Of a DNA stretch of 64,000 nt, positions 53,901 through 64,000 are shown piece after piece. Each line of letters starts with the position of its first letter. The stretch's first letter is position 1. The position numbers were made by a program, and so were the translations under genes. A model generated the notes under the pieces. The model was not told the origin of the DNA. It ran no database searches and saw only the letters and a program-made list of their open reading frames with translations. This DNA comes from Vespula vulgaris (Eukaryota > Arthropoda > Insecta > Hymenoptera > Vespidae), in assembly GCF_905475345.1 (NCBI RefSeq), contig NC_066609.1, positions 2,114,501 through 2,178,500 on the forward strand, read 5' to 3'.

Positions 53901-54925
53901 TCGTTTTCTTCGTCGGATAGAACGACGCAACGAAATAGTTTTTTTTTAAAGATAGTGCATCCATCGGTCAATCCTTATCGATTTAACTCTCGATAAACGC
54001 GATCTATGCCGATCTCTGGAACAATGTAGAAACTGTTACGACGCCATATTTTAATCTACCATCTATGTACACGATGATTTCTTATGTCTTTTTATTTTTA
54101 TATATATATATATATTTTTTTTTACTTCTCTTTCTTTTCAATATTTTTTCTTATGTATTTGCATACGTTTTTATGTTATTAATTTATTATTATTTATGTT
54201 ATTTTATATGTATTTATTTATTTCTATTTATTCATATATATATATATATATTTTTTATTCTTTTTTTCTATTTTGCGTTTTTATCGCTTCTTTATGGAAT
54301 TTTTATTCTCTGTTTTCTTTCTTTTTGATTCATTGATATTATACATTTATGCGTTAATTAATTATGTCTATAGAATTTTTATCGTTTTCTCTCTCTCTCT
54401 CTATCTCTCTCTCTTTCTCTCTTTTTCTCTCTATGACTCATTTTTAACTATTTCATGTTATTCGTAAAAATTATTCGTATAAATTCTTTTTTTTAATCCT
54501 TCTTAGAAAATAACGTTCACTATTTATTTATTTATTTATTTATTTTTTCTGATTCACTCTTATAACGTTACACGTTATCGTCATATTAATTTTACTCTTA
54601 CATACATTTTCTCTTTTCACAAATTCATTTCTTTAGAAATTGTTCTCCCTTTTTCTGATTCATTTTTAACACCTATTTTATTTAATATCCCACCTATATT
54701 TCCTGAAATTTTTGTTAGTTTCTTTTTTCTTTTTTCTAATTCATTTCTAATACATTTTAGTTACTTAATTTTATTATTATTAATTCGTCAAGTCGAAGAG
54801 ATCTTGAGATGTAGGATCATCGATCGATTATGATCAATTTTCATGATGTTATCTGACTTTTGTCGAATATTTTCTTTTTCTTCTTTTTTTTTCTATTAAT
54901 GCTTCTACAAAATTCTTCAAATAAT
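53901..54925. other. AT/T-rich DNA, CT tract, no gene recognised
   Basis: (TA)n near 54098-54113 and 54236-54250, CT at about 54388-54435, TTTA near 54522-54545. Hydrophobic frames (Phe/Tyr/Ile/Leu) are compositional. Confidence 0.65.
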
Positions 54926-55010
54926 ATCTATCTATCTATCTATCTATCTATCTACACATACATACATACATACATACATGCATATATATATATATATATA
55001 TATATCGTCG
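54926..55010. repeat. (TATC)n, (ATAC)n, (TA)n compound
   Basis: Three contiguous microsatellites. Confidence 0.93.
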
Positions 55011-55494
55011 ACTAACACTTTCTTCGTGAGTCTCACGCGAGAATAAAAAGAAGCCTAGAAAGAAAGGTGTTGCTTGAGATCTGTGAGGTTTGTGACACCT
55101 AGTATAATAGTAGTCGTCCTTACTACTAAAGGAATTAAGATGAAAAAAAAAAAAAGAAAAAAGGAAAGAACACTCTTCTCTCTCTCTCTCTCTCTCATTT
55201 TTAAAAAAGAAGCCTAACTTCGTTCACGATCATCATCCTTTTCTCACCTTTTTTTTCCATTCCTTTTTTTATACCAGACGCAACGCAGTCCTACACGATC
55301 AAGGACATTTTAACTTGAACCTGTAAAACGAGATAAATAAAGAAACAGATAGTTACACACACACACACACACACCTCCTACATACATACATTTTCTATAT
55401 AGTGTTAAAGTAAAAATGACAAAAGATTATGTTGGTGATATTACGAGGGTGTGTGGACTATGTCGATATATCGTATGATATTTCTCCGTTTAGC
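55011..55494. other. Complex DNA with A, CT and CA tracts
   Basis: A run near 55144, (CT)n at about 55177-55197, (CA)n at about 55355-55373. No gene recognised. Confidence 0.55.
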
Positions 55495-55638
55495 CTAGAA
55501 AAAGACTCGAAGGGCTGCAGGAAGCTTTGGCCCTTCTAAGGGTGTCGTCTCCTCTTGGAAGGGATGAAAGATACCGACACCGTTGGATCCCACGGACGTG
55601 TTTCTTGCGTCCACAATGGGATTCTCGCGATCGTTCAC

Positions 55639-55725
<87 letters not shown>

Positions 55726-55840
55726 TCTTTCTTTCATCGTTCTCGTCTCACCTATCGACCATATCCCACGGAGTCGAATAATTCGTCGGGGCCACCCGCT
55801 GCCCGAGTTGTGACTTCATTTGGCGCAACACCAACGCGAG
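55495..55840. other. Two GC-rich islands split by (CT)n(GT)n, coding strand undecidable
   Basis: 55495-55640 is open on minus to a TAG at 55495-55497 (ENPIVDARNTSVGSNGVGIF, then HPFQEETTPLEGPKLPAALR) and on plus (EGLQEALALLRVSSPLGRDE). 55740-55835 is open on minus with a strong GATAG|GTGAGA donor near 55752 (VLALVLRQMKSQLGQRVAPT) and on plus (LTYRPYPTESNNSSGPPAAR). The microsatellite between the islands, with CT at 55651-55688 and GT at 55689-55724, gives minus a purine-rich, acceptor-less intron, so direct splicing of the two islands is unlikely. Exon or regulatory element unresolved. Confidence 0.3.
55651..55724. repeat. (CT)n(GT)n compound microsatellite
   Basis: About 19 CT units directly followed by about 18 GT units. 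Confidence 0.97.
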
Positions 55841-55919
55841 AACTTATTTTTTTTTCTTTTTCTTTTCTTTCTTCTTTTTTTTTCTCTTTTTTTCTTTATT
55901 ATTTCTCTTTTTTTCTTTA

Positions 55920-56735
55920 TTATTCTTTTGGAAGTTGTATCATTCGAGTTCTCGTCTTTGGTAGGATTCTATCTTATTCATAATTTTTTCTACTTTTTTA
56001 TTATATTTTAATTATTCTTTTGGAAATTATATCACTCGAGTTCTTGTCCTTGGTAGGATTCTATCTTATTCATAATTTTTTCTATTTTTTTAATTATATT
56101 TTAATTATTCTTTTGGAAGTTGTATCATTCGAGTTCTCGTCTTTGGTAGGATTCTATCTTATTCATAATTTTTTCTACTTTTTTATTATATTTTAATTAT
56201 TCTTTTGGAAATTATATCACTCGAGTTCTCGTCTTTGGTAGGATTCTATCTTATTCATAATTTTTTCTATTTTTTTAATTATATTTTAATTATTCTTTTG
56301 GAAGTTGTATCATTCGAGTTCTTGTCTTTGGTAGGATTCTATCTTATTCATAATTTTTTCTATTTTTTTAATTATATTTTAATTATTCTTTTGGAAGTTG
56401 TGTCATTCGAGTTCTCGTCTTTGCTAGGATCCTATTTTATTCATAATTTTTTCTATTTTTTTATTAAATTTTAATTACTCTTTTGGAAGTTATATTATTC
56501 TAGTTCTTGTCTTTGCTAGGATCCTATTTTATTCATAATTTTTTCAATTTATTTATTAAATTTTAATTATTCTTTTGGTAGTTGTATCACTGGAGTCCTC
56601 GTCTTCGGTAGGATTCAATTTTATTTGTAATTCTTTTTGTTTTCTGTTTTTTTTTTCTTTTCTTTTCTTTTTTCTATTATATTTGAATTATTCTTTCGCA
56701 AGTTATATCAACGTGTATCAATATCTTCGATAACA
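55920..56735 (+). repeat. 92/93-bp minisatellite, about nine copies, dimeric order
   Basis: ATTCTTTTGGAA(A/G)T landmarks lie at 55922, 56014, 56107, 56199, 56292, 56385, 56477 (variant) and 56569, with a last decayed copy near 56690. Each unit carries TCGAGTTCTCGTCTTTG, TAGGATTCTATCTTATTCAT and AATTTTTTCTA. Copies 1 and 3 share GTTGTATCATT...CTACTTTTTTATTAT, while 2 and 4 share ATTATATCACT...CTATTTTTTTAATTAT, so the first four form two ~185-bp dimers. Because 93 is divisible by three, a 31-residue repeat peptide is open over part of it; 92-bp copies break that frame. Confidence 0.95.
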
Positions 56736-56974
56736 TTCACAAACGATATCTCTTTAAAAATAAATATATTGTAAATGAAACGAAGGAAACCTCGATTACA
56801 ACATACAATTACAAGTTAACGTGGACGTGTGAGAAAGACGTGACAGACAAACGAAATAAAAATTAAAAGAGAATATATTAAAAACAGGAAAAGAGGAAAG
56901 AAAAAGAAATGAATTAAACTACCAGGACGATTTATCTTCGACAGAAGAAGAAAAAGAAGAAGAAAAAATGTTAA
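56736..56974. other. AT-rich unique sequence
   Basis: No feature recognised. Confidence 0.6.
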
Positions 56975-57183
56975 AGTAGATCTTAAGTGTCAGGAAGGAA
57001 TAAAAAAAATCAGAATAAAAAAAAAAAAAAGACGAAAAACTAACAAAAATAAAATAAAACAAAACAAAACAAAACAAAATAAAACAAAATAAAATAAAAT
57101 GAAATAAGATAGAGAAAAAAAGATAAATAGAAAAAATTGAAAACAAAAAGGATGATCGTTCGATCTTGTTTAAGAATTAAAAT

Positions 57184-57225
<42 letters not shown>

Positions 57226-57409
57226 GATATGGATATAGTCAGTTTGCTTGTAAATCTTAAGTGTCAAGAAAGGAAGATACTCTGAAAAAAATAACAAAAA
57301 CAAAATAAAATAAAATAAAATAAAATAAGATAATCTAGAGAAAAAAAGATGAATATAAGAAATAGAAAACAAAAAGCATGATCGTTCGATCTTGTTCAAG
57401 AATCAAAAT

Positions 57410-57447
<38 letters not shown>

Positions 57448-57475
57448 CGTATATAGATATAGCCAGTTTGCTTGC
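56975..57475 (+). repeat. Tandem duplication, about 240 bp per copy, with divergent microsatellites
   Basis: AAATCTTAAGTGTCA...AATAAAATAAAA...AAAAAGATGAATA.../GATCGTTCGATCTTGTT... and ATATAG(T/C)CAGTTTGCTTG occur in the same order twice (about 56980-57250 and 57255-57473). At the same position copy 1 carries (TA)n at 57186-57222, while copy 2 carries (CA)n at 57413-57442. Confidence 0.92.
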
Positions 57476-57612
57476 TGGTTGTCGGTGGTACTCGATATAC
57501 GCAAACGTATTCACCGTTTGGTTCTACAGAACAGAAAAGGCTTCGGTGGTTTATCTGTTTTATCAACAGTAGAGCCACCACACAGCGGCTGAACCCGACG
57601 GCTTCTCGTAAC
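57476..57612. other. Complex island with weak Ig-like frame on minus
   Basis: On minus, CTTTTCTGTTCTGTAG is a good acceptor and the next frame reads PNGEYVCVYRVPPTTSKQTG, whose GEYVC resembles the YxC of immunoglobulin folds. It runs directly into the duplicated repeat and (CA)n, so no full domain is present. Plus is also open (LVVGGTRYTQTYSPFGSTEQ). Treated as unresolved. Confidence 0.2.
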
Positions 57613-58003
57613 AATAAAAAAGAGAGAGAGAGAGAGAGAGAAAGAGATAGAGTGAATGATCGAATGGATCGGCTCGATAACTTGATACAATGCTCATCTC
57701 GAGACGGTGACTCGTCATAAATCGTTCGTAGAACTGTTATATTCCTTCTGTGCGTATATATGTATATGTACGTATGTATTTATATGTGAGATGTTTTTTA
57801 ACTTATGTGAAGCGCCTAACTTTGCCGCTCCTGGCCTCAGGTGTCAATTGAGGTGTCCGATCCGGTGATTCACCACCATTCTCGGACATCTTTTTCTTCT
57901 TTTTTTCTTTTTCTTTTCTTATGGATTATTTTCGATTGGTCCACCATTTAAAAGTCACATCAAGTATATGTGTATAGTACACTTATGTTTGAATGTATGT
58001 ATG

Positions 58004-58037
<34 letters not shown>

Positions 58038-58600
58038 GATGACGTCAAAGTATGATATTAATTCGTCAAAATTTCGGTCGAGCTTCTTTTTTATTTTATT
58101 TTATTTTTTTTTATTTTGTTTGTTTGTTTCTCTTGTCGATATTTATTATTATTTTTAAAGGATTCATTCAAAAGATACGAATTTTGTAATTGTTATAAAC
58201 GAAGATCTTGACCTTTCTTTTATTTTTTCTTTTTTCTTTTCTTCTTTGAGATATACGTATGTTATTTAATTAACTCATAAATATATCATTTAATCGAGCA
58301 ATGTGTGTGTGTGTTTGTGTGTGTATGCGTGTAGAGTTTATATACGATTACATAATTTCTTTCTTTTCCTTTTTTTTTCTTTCTTTCTTTCTTATTATGT
58401 AACTGTTACAATTTCGAAGAAATCAGACTATCCCTCGATATTAATCCGAAGATAAGAATGATCGATGTTTGCAAAAATCATTTCGGATCGTGAAAAATAT
58501 TTTTTCGATCGCGTCGTATAATATTATCATACGTGTAGATACTTAATAAAATGTATGTAATAACTACTTCTCATTAAAAATTACGAATAATCGGTCATTG
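57613..58600. other. GA tract, TATG repeats, T-rich DNA, no gene recognised
   Basis: (GA)n at about 57618-57643, TATG at about 57992-58037, TTTTA near 58090-58120, (GT)n near 58303-58323. 57800-57890 is GC-richer but closed in most frames. Confidence 0.6.
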
Positions 58601-58619
58601 AAAGTCAAACGACAAGAAA

Positions 58620-58638
58620 TAAAGAGAGAGATAAATAA

Positions 58639-58670
<32 letters not shown>

Positions 58671-58972
58671 ATAGATAGAAAAAAAAATTTTTTCTTGAAC
58701 ATGACTCTGTTGGAGAGTTAAAAAAAGAGAAAAAAAGAGAGAGAGAAGGATAGAAAAAATAATAAAAAATAATAAATATGTCGTGCATTCTAAGAGCGGG
58801 AGAAAGAGAGATGCATTAAGTCTCGAGATGCATTGTGCATCTCGAACAGGTTTCGTTCGAGTTTTATTGGAGCGTGAGCGAGTGTCACGAGCGTAATGGA
58901 AGGTATTGTAGCGGCCCAAACTGGAATAATGCATCTCGAAAATTCACATCGAGAGAATTACGATATATAATG

Positions 58973-59005
<33 letters not shown>

Positions 59006-59070
59006 ATATAATATACATATATCCTCTCTCTGTGTCTCTGTATGTCTGTCTGTCTGTCTGTCCGTCTATC
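58620..59070. repeat. (GATA)n, (TA)n and CTGT repeats with unique DNA between
   Basis: GATA x ~9 at about 58640-58678, (TA)n/(GT)n at about 58970-59007, TCTG repeats at about 59042-59065. 58790-58960 is complex with repeated GATGCAT phrases (58810, 58826, 58838, 58928) and no supported gene. Confidence 0.75.
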
Positions 59071-59823
59071 ACCTTTTCTTTCGATTGGTTTCGAACTTGA
59101 TCGATGATGGATCAAATAAAAATTATCGTGTAATATTCGATAATAATTATAATATATGTATAACGATTTTATTCAACAATGATTAATAATGATTATTGAT
59201 CAAATTTTTAATCTCTCTTTTATGTCTAATATGATTATGAATACCATACGTAACGTAATGTTAAATAATAATAATAATACTAGTAATAATTGTTATTATA
59301 ATTATTATAATCAAAATATGTATATATGATAATGTATATAATACAGACACACACACACACATATATATATATAATATACAATATATGTGTGTGTGTATGT
59401 ATCTGCAATTGCAAGATTTATCAAAACACAATAACTGTTGTTCAATGACAACAACCAAACTAAAAATACGATTATAATATACATATATACATACGACTGA
59501 AAGATTCATCAGAATCCAACAAACAAACAAACAAACAAACAAACATATAACAAATCAAATCAACGCCAATAATGAATTAATTAACTGAACTCAACTTAAC
59601 TTAATGAAATTAACGAAACAAAAGAAAAATTAAAACCTCATAGAATATTTCAAAACTGACCGAGTGTTTAAAATAAAACGTCGATTCCGGCAAATGAACG
59701 AGTTAAACGTATCAAAGAAGGAGAAAGTAGTGGGGTTAAAAAAATATGGAGAATACGAGTACTCTACTCCTCTTCGTTAGAACGTACGAAGTGTACGAGG
59801 GGTGATGAGAGAGCTCGTGGAGG
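59071..59823. other. AT-rich DNA with AAT, CA/TA and AAAC repeats
   Basis: AAT near 59263-59290, CA/TA at about 59345-59395, (CAAA)n at about 59519-59545. No gene recognised. Confidence 0.65.
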
Positions 59824-59912
59824 TTCGTGGAGGATTGTAGGGAGTTATAGGGGGTTATAGGGGGATATAGGGTGTTATAGGGGGTTATGGTGGGTTATGG
59901 TGGATTGTGAGA
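59824..59912 (+). repeat. G-rich ~10-bp minisatellite (TTATAGGGGG-type)
   Basis: Eight or so degenerate units: GTTATAGGGGG, GATATAGGGTG, GTTATGGTGG and so on, each with a run of three to five G. Predicted to allow G-quadruplex formation on the plus strand. Confidence 0.9.
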
Positions 59913-60044
59913 GGGGGGAAGAACCCCCCGCAGATGGTAAAGGGTTTACGGTCCGTCGATCTGGCATACACGCCGCCTCGTCTTCTTTCCTTCTACGCGA
60001 ACGTTCCAGCTGGTATCAGGCATGCAATCACACGGAGGATTAAG

Positions 60045-60413
60045 ATGGTTGCGGCGGCGAACACGAAGATCCCAAAGGAGGAAGAAGAAGAAGAAGAAGA
60101 AGAAGAAGAAGGAGAAGAAGAAGAAGTAGGAGAACTCGAAAAAGAAGAAAAAGGAAGGAAAGGATGCCGAAGACCTCCTTTGCTTCGTTCGCGTTTGTCT
60201 TTATTTTCTCTGCTTGCGGGACTCGTTGACGGATTATCCTTGCAACGACTGAGAGCATCTCGAAACTCACGAATATCCACATCGTCATCGTCCTTGTTCG
60301 TGTCCTCCTGTCTACGAACGGAACTTCGAGGATCTTCTCTCTTTTTCTCTTTCTCTTTCTCTTTCTCTTTCTTACTCTTTTACTCTCTGTCTCTTTCTGT
60401 CTTGTTCTTTTTT

Positions 60414-60458
<45 letters not shown>

Positions 60459-60515
60459 TTCTTTCTTTCTGTCTTTCTTTCTTTCTGTTTCTCTTTCTTT
60501 CTCTTTCTCGTGTGA
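60045..60515 (+). CDS. Possible 156-aa ORF with acidic run and basic/Ser-rich region
   Basis: ATG at 60045 with A at -3 and G at +4 (TTAAGATGG). The frame is open from at least 59907. MVAAANTKIPK is followed by a long Glu-rich run from (GAA)n, then about 75 ordinary residues (RRPPLLRSRLSLFSLLAGLV, DGLSLQRLRASRNSRISTSS) and a CT-repeat Ser/Phe/Leu end to TGA 60513-60515. 59930-60060 upstream is GC-rich and also open. No domain recognised. Acidic runs from GAA repeats do occur in real nuclear proteins, but the repeat-coded ends weaken the call. Confidence 0.22.
60340..60510. repeat. CTTT / (CT)n block
   Basis: CTTTCT at about 60345-60370, (CT)n at about 60418-60445, CTTT after. Confidence 0.9.
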
Positions 60516-61027
60516 AAGGAGAAGAGATCCGTATATTTTATGACGCATATTTCTCATGAGATCTCTCCTTTTCAAAAAAATGGATCCTCCATTTTTTTCC
60601 CCCCACAGGTCTCGACGTAATACTTATTTATATGGAATATTGAAATTGATACGTTTATACTGTACGTTAATATTGTATTCGATGTAGATTGTTAGAATTA
60701 TTTGTCGGATAATACGAGCTGAGGATTTACTAGAATTTCTGAATTTGTTTTCTTGCTTTCTTTCGTTCGCTTTTTTTTCTCTTTGGGCAGGGGGTAAAAA
60801 GGAGCGAGTTGAATATTAATTCATTCATTCAGGTAACGTGCGATTAATCGTTTATTGATGGTTTCTCTTCTTTTTTTTTTTTGGTTTTTCTTTTTTAGAA
60901 ATTATTAACCTCGTGGTTATTAAATGGATATAAAAATTCTCTTTCGAAGAAGCAAAAAATATATATATATATGTACATAAATTTTGTTTTATATTTTTAT
61001 ATATATATTTTATATAATTTTTTATGA

Positions 61028-61066
<39 letters not shown>

Positions 61067-61200
61067 CGATCAATCGATTTGTCCAAACGATTTTAAAAAA
61101 GAAAAAAAAACCTTTCAAAACTCGACCGTTCCAATTTCGTTTTTTCGAACATAATTAATATCTCTTAACGAACAAGTCGTAATAAATCATAATGATATCT
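60516..61200. other. AT-rich DNA with (TA)n, no gene recognised
   Basis: T run near 60871-60881, (TA)n at about 61030-61065. Confidence 0.65.
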
Positions 61201-61204
61201 TCTT

Positions 61205-61460
61205 CGCTCATAAAATAAACCACAGCATATGCGATACGAAGATCGAAAAAGAGAAAAAGAAAAAAAAAAACAAAGGAGAAAGAAAACGAAGACGAGGACA
61301 AACGAACAAACAAACAAACGAACAAACAAACCAACAAAAAAGACAGAAGGTAGAAGAAAAACAGAAAGAAAAAAGGATAAATAACAAAACAAACAAAGAT
61401 TAAAAAAAAAATAGAAAAAAATAAAAAAAAAAAAAAAGAAAACAAAGACAAATATGGCAG
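61205..61460. repeat. A-rich purine tract with (ACAA)n
   Basis: GAAAAAGAGAAAAAG, AACAAACAAAC and long A runs. Minus-strand Phe/Leu/Val frames here are compositional. Confidence 0.85.
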
Positions 61461-61604
61461 CGGACGAGCTCGATAGATGATCGATCTTAATCGATCTCAC
61501 TAAGGATCGAACGATTCCTTAGCAGAAAATTCCATTCTGGAAGAAAGAGAACGAGAAGAAGTTCTTCTCGAAGAGAGGCGTGAGTCAGGATTAGATTCTC
61601 TTCC
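61461..61604. other. Short complex sequence
   Basis: No gene recognised. Part of a minus open frame that continues from 62036 through CT/TA repeats. Confidence 0.5.
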
Positions 61605-61655
61605 ATCTCTCTCTCTCTCTCTCTCTCTTATACATATCCTCCCACCATCCACCAC

Positions 61656-61696
<41 letters not shown>

Positions 61697-61835
61697 TCCC
61701 ACTTATATGCATACTAAACCTATAAACGTATGAGTGCATATCTAAAAGAAATAACATACATATAAAAACACATATATATATATATGTATGTATATATATG
61801 TATAATATATATGTATAGATAGATAGATAGATCTT
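61605..61835. repeat. (CT)n x2, (TA)n and (GATA)n
   Basis: (CT)n at about 61606-61629 and 61661-61693, TA/TATG at about 61770-61812, GATA x ~4 to about 61832. Confidence 0.9.
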
Positions 61836-61879
61836 TAGGAAAGGGGTGGCGATCATTAGCGAGTTGTGACGAGACTTAC

Positions 61880-62036
61880 TAATAGGCGGCGGACAAGCGA
61901 AGACGTCGGGTTCGATGATACGAGCAGGTCGAGTCAGACCCGTTGCCCGCCCCTTTCCCTTTCCCTTTCCCTTTGTCGGTCCCTTTGACGGGCACGTTGC
62001 TTCAACGTTGAGAACAACGCGACCGAGAAACGGCAT
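61880..62036 (-). CDS. Possible first coding exon ending in GTAAGT donor
   Basis: Minus ATG at 62036-62034 (G at -3). The peptide starts MPFLGRVVLNVEATCPSKGP, has a short KGKGKGKG run from (GGGAAA)n, and continues RATGLTRPARIIEPDVFACP. CCTATTA|GTAAGT gives a perfect +1 to +6 donor at 61879, leaving phase 1. Exit phase matches the entry phase of 43912-43976. Without splicing the frame continues to 61500 through repeats. GC is high and the composition is coding-like. No family recognised, and a GC-rich promoter-type island is the alternative. Confidence 0.25.
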
Positions 62037-62160
62037 TGCGACAGATACAACATCGAGATATTTCTTCGAGACTTAAAGCCCCACGTAACCTACGTACATA
62101 AGTACTTACGTACCACGCGTTTCCTTTCCCCTTTTCCTTTCCCCTCCTCTTACCTCTTAC
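62037..62160. other. Complex sequence upstream of the minus ATG
   Basis: GC-richer DNA with CTTTCCCC-type pyrimidine stretches. It would be the 5' flank if 61880-62036 is a first exon. No TATA-like site is obvious. Confidence 0.4.
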
Positions 62161-62265
62161 CCCTCATCTCATCTCATCTCATCTCATCTCATCTCATCTC
62201 GTCTCGTCTCGTCTCGTCTCATCTCGTTTCATTTCATTTCATCTCACCACCACCACCACCTCACC
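62161..62265. repeat. (CTCAT)n / (CTCGT)n pentanucleotide and CAC repeat
   Basis: CATCT x ~7, CGTCT x ~4, CATTT x ~3, then CACCACCAC. Variant pentamers are in blocks. Confidence 0.95.
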
Positions 62266-62479
62266 GCATCTTCTCTTATAACCAATATTCTTACGTGAAT
62301 GTATTTATAATGTCGCGTTTGATTTTCTTTTTCGTCGCGTTTTTATTTATTTTCTTTTTTTTTTTGTTCTTCTTCTTCTTCTTCTTCTTATTCTTCGTAT
62401 CTTCTTATCTTCTCCTTTTCGTTCTGTTAATCTGTTAATCTCGATATTTTAATCTGTTTCCTTCGATCTATCTTCTTTT

Positions 62480-62517
<38 letters not shown>

Positions 62518-62640
62518 TTCTATTCTTTTTTCATTTTTGTTCGTTTATTCGTTTTTATTCTTTCTTCTTTCAGTTTTCTTTTTTTTATTTTATTTTATTT
62601 TATTTCCTATTTTGAAAGAGGAAACGCATCGTCGTCTACT
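62266..62640. repeat. T-rich, (CTT)n, (CT)n and TTTTA repeats
   Basis: CTT at about 62371-62390, (CT)n at about 62486-62513, TTTTA at about 62588-62605. Confidence 0.8.
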
Positions 62641-63377
62641 TGCTGATTGGTAATCATGAGATTGTTTCTTTCTTTTACTTTCTTTTTATTCAACGATCGA
62701 TCTATAGATCGAAGAACAAAAAAAGTGTGAGATCGATGTTTGGATTGTCATAACGTATCAATAAGTCTATTTGCGTTTCATACGTTTTTTTTTTTTTTTA
62801 CTTGGAGGAGTTAATTAGGTTGAGATACTCGCAAAAAATAGTCGTTTAATGAGTCTTCAAAAAATTATCTCACAAGTCATATTTACGGACGATGATACGT
62901 AGAACTTCGTTGCTGTCAAATTTGAGAATGAAGAAGAATTGTGAACGAAAAGTAAGAAGCCTCGATGCTCGAAAAACGAATCGTGAGAAAAAGAAAAGAA
63001 AGGAAACAAAAAGAATCGAGATGACCAAAAATATGATGAGAAACTAAAAAAGTAAGAAAATAAAACGAAACGGAAGGAGATATTGTTGTAATGTTAATTA
63101 AATCGTGAAAGCGGATGAGGGAGCGAGGTGGTGGTCGAAGGAAAGAAAAATTTTGTTAAATTTGAAAAGAAAGAAAAAGATAAAAAAAAGAAACATAAGA
63201 AAAATCTCGGTTATGGGATGCTTGCTGCTAAATGTTTCGATAGTATCGTCTTACCGGTTGCTTTCTTGGACCCCTATCGCTTTTTCATCTTCGTCAGGAA
63301 GGCAGGTGCTCGAAAGATATCCATTCCATCGAGTATCGATGCCAGTGAGACTTTTCTCTTAGTTTTTGATCCTTTCA

Positions 63378-63380
<3 letters not shown>
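62641..63380. other. Mostly unique sequence, no supportable gene
   Basis: 62640-63180 has dense stops, with A-rich purines after 62985. 63205-63360 is of ordinary composition with a plus frame (MGCLLLNVSIVSSYRLLSWT then PIAFSSSSGRQVLERYPFHR) ending at TAG 63360-63362. The ATG at 63213 has G at -3. It reads like a signal-peptide start, but evidence stops there. Confidence 0.4.
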
Positions 63381-63385
<5 letters not shown>

Positions 63386-63419
<34 letters not shown>

Positions 63420-63662
63420 GTCTTTCTCTCTCTTTCTTTCTTTCTCTCTTTTTGTTTCTCTCTTTCTCTGTCTTTCTTTCTATCTGTCTCTCTCTTTTTG
63501 TCTTTCTGTCTCTCTTTCTCTGTCTTTCTTTCTGTCTATCTGTCTCTCTCTCTCTCTGTTTATCTCTATCTCTCTTTCTCTCTCTTTTTCTGTCTGTCTT
63601 TCTCTGTCTCTCTCTCTGTTTCTTTCTCTCTCTTTCTCTCTGTCTTTCTTTCTGTTTTTCTC

Positions 63663-63699
<37 letters not shown>

Positions 63700-63945
63700 G
63701 TCTTTCTCTCTCTTTCTTTCTTTCTCTCTTTTTGTTTCTCTCTTTCTCTGTCTTTCTTTCTATCTGTCTCTCTCTTTTTGTCTTTCTGTCTCTCTTTCTC
63801 TGTCTTTCTTTCTGTCTATCTGTCTCTCTCTCTCTCTGTTTATCTCTATCTCTCTTTCTCTCTCTTTTTCTGTCTGTCTTTCTCTGTCTCTCTCTCTGTT
63901 TCTTTCTCTCTCTTTCTCTCTGTCTTTCTTTCTGTTTTTCTCTTC
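63386..63945 (+). repeat. Perfect 280-bp tandem duplication of CT-rich DNA
   Basis: The pattern of CT, CTTT, CTGT and TTTTTG interruptions from about 63386 to 63665 repeats without a visible mismatch at 63666-63945. For example, GTCTGTCTTTCTC at 63416 recurs at 63696 and TTCTGTTTTTCTCTTCC at 63650 recurs at 63930. Confidence 0.93.
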
Positions 63946-64000
63946 CTCTCTCTCTCTCTCTCTCTCTTTTTCTCTTCTTCTCTTTCTCTTTCTCTCTTTT
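63946..64000. repeat. CT/TTTC tract running off the window
   Basis: Continuation of the pyrimidine block to the window end. Confidence 0.9.

Noticed and set aside
56205..56474. 89-codon frame with a repeated 31-residue hydrophobic unit
   Set aside because: It reflects the 93-bp minisatellite period. The 92-bp copies shift frame and there is no start or splice support.
57476..57560. Ig-domain remnant (GEYVCVYR) on minus
   Set aside because: A single YxC-like match without the rest of the fold; it continues straight into duplicated repeat DNA.

Overview
The window looks like nuclear DNA from a eukaryote, most plausibly an AT-rich insect and perhaps a hymenopteran. The signs are low GC, no prokaryotic gene packing or operons, and simple repeats in almost every kilobase: (CT/GA)n, (TA)n, (TATG)n, (TTA)n, (CTTT)n, (GT/CA)n, poly-T and degenerate K/R/E- or S/L/F-coding purine/pyrimidine tracts. 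The organism call is an inference from composition. No gene could be recognised by homology, and I found no rRNA, tRNA, CRISPR array, or transposon with identifiable termini or enzyme. The simplest reading is intergenic sequence or long-intron sequence.

Layout. 1-7 kb: AT-rich DNA with a 107-bp tandem duplication, long poly-T, three CAAAATGGC sites in 445 bp and a 79-codon basic ORF. 7-21 kb: microsatellites around short complex islands. These carry two signal-peptide-like small ORFs (7184+, 8558-), three minus-strand exon-like segments with mutually compatible phases (20887-21014, 18525-18597, 11132-11207; the first contains Gly-X-Y triplets) and an open frame at 19366-19908. 21-27 kb: microsatellites and a three-copy dispersed repeat. 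27.5-29.8 kb: a satellite with a 175-bp monomer, near-identical in its core and decayed at both edges. 30-55 kb: microsatellite-rich DNA with islands of ordinary composition at about 30.4, 32.0, 34.7, 37.1, 37.7, 38.7, 42.3, 43.9, 44.4, 45.5, 47.2, 49.4, 51.8 and 53.7 kb. Each of these holds either candidate exons or conserved-non-coding-like sequence. 55.9-57.5 kb: a 92/93-bp minisatellite with dimeric higher-order structure, then a 240-bp-scale duplication. 59.8-62.3 kb: a G-rich minisatellite, a 157-codon ORF and a minus-strand ATG exon candidate ending in GTAAGT. 63.38-63.95 kb: a perfect 280-bp duplication of CT-rich DNA.

Every coding call is tentative. In 64 kb read in six frames, open runs of 50-100 codons and a handful of good splice consensus sites are expected by chance, and CT-rich microsatellites imitate polypyrimidine tracts. 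Several islands stay open on both strands, so strand is often undecidable. They are listed because they are the places where a protein search or RNA-seq track should be consulted first. The repeats are directly visible and firm.
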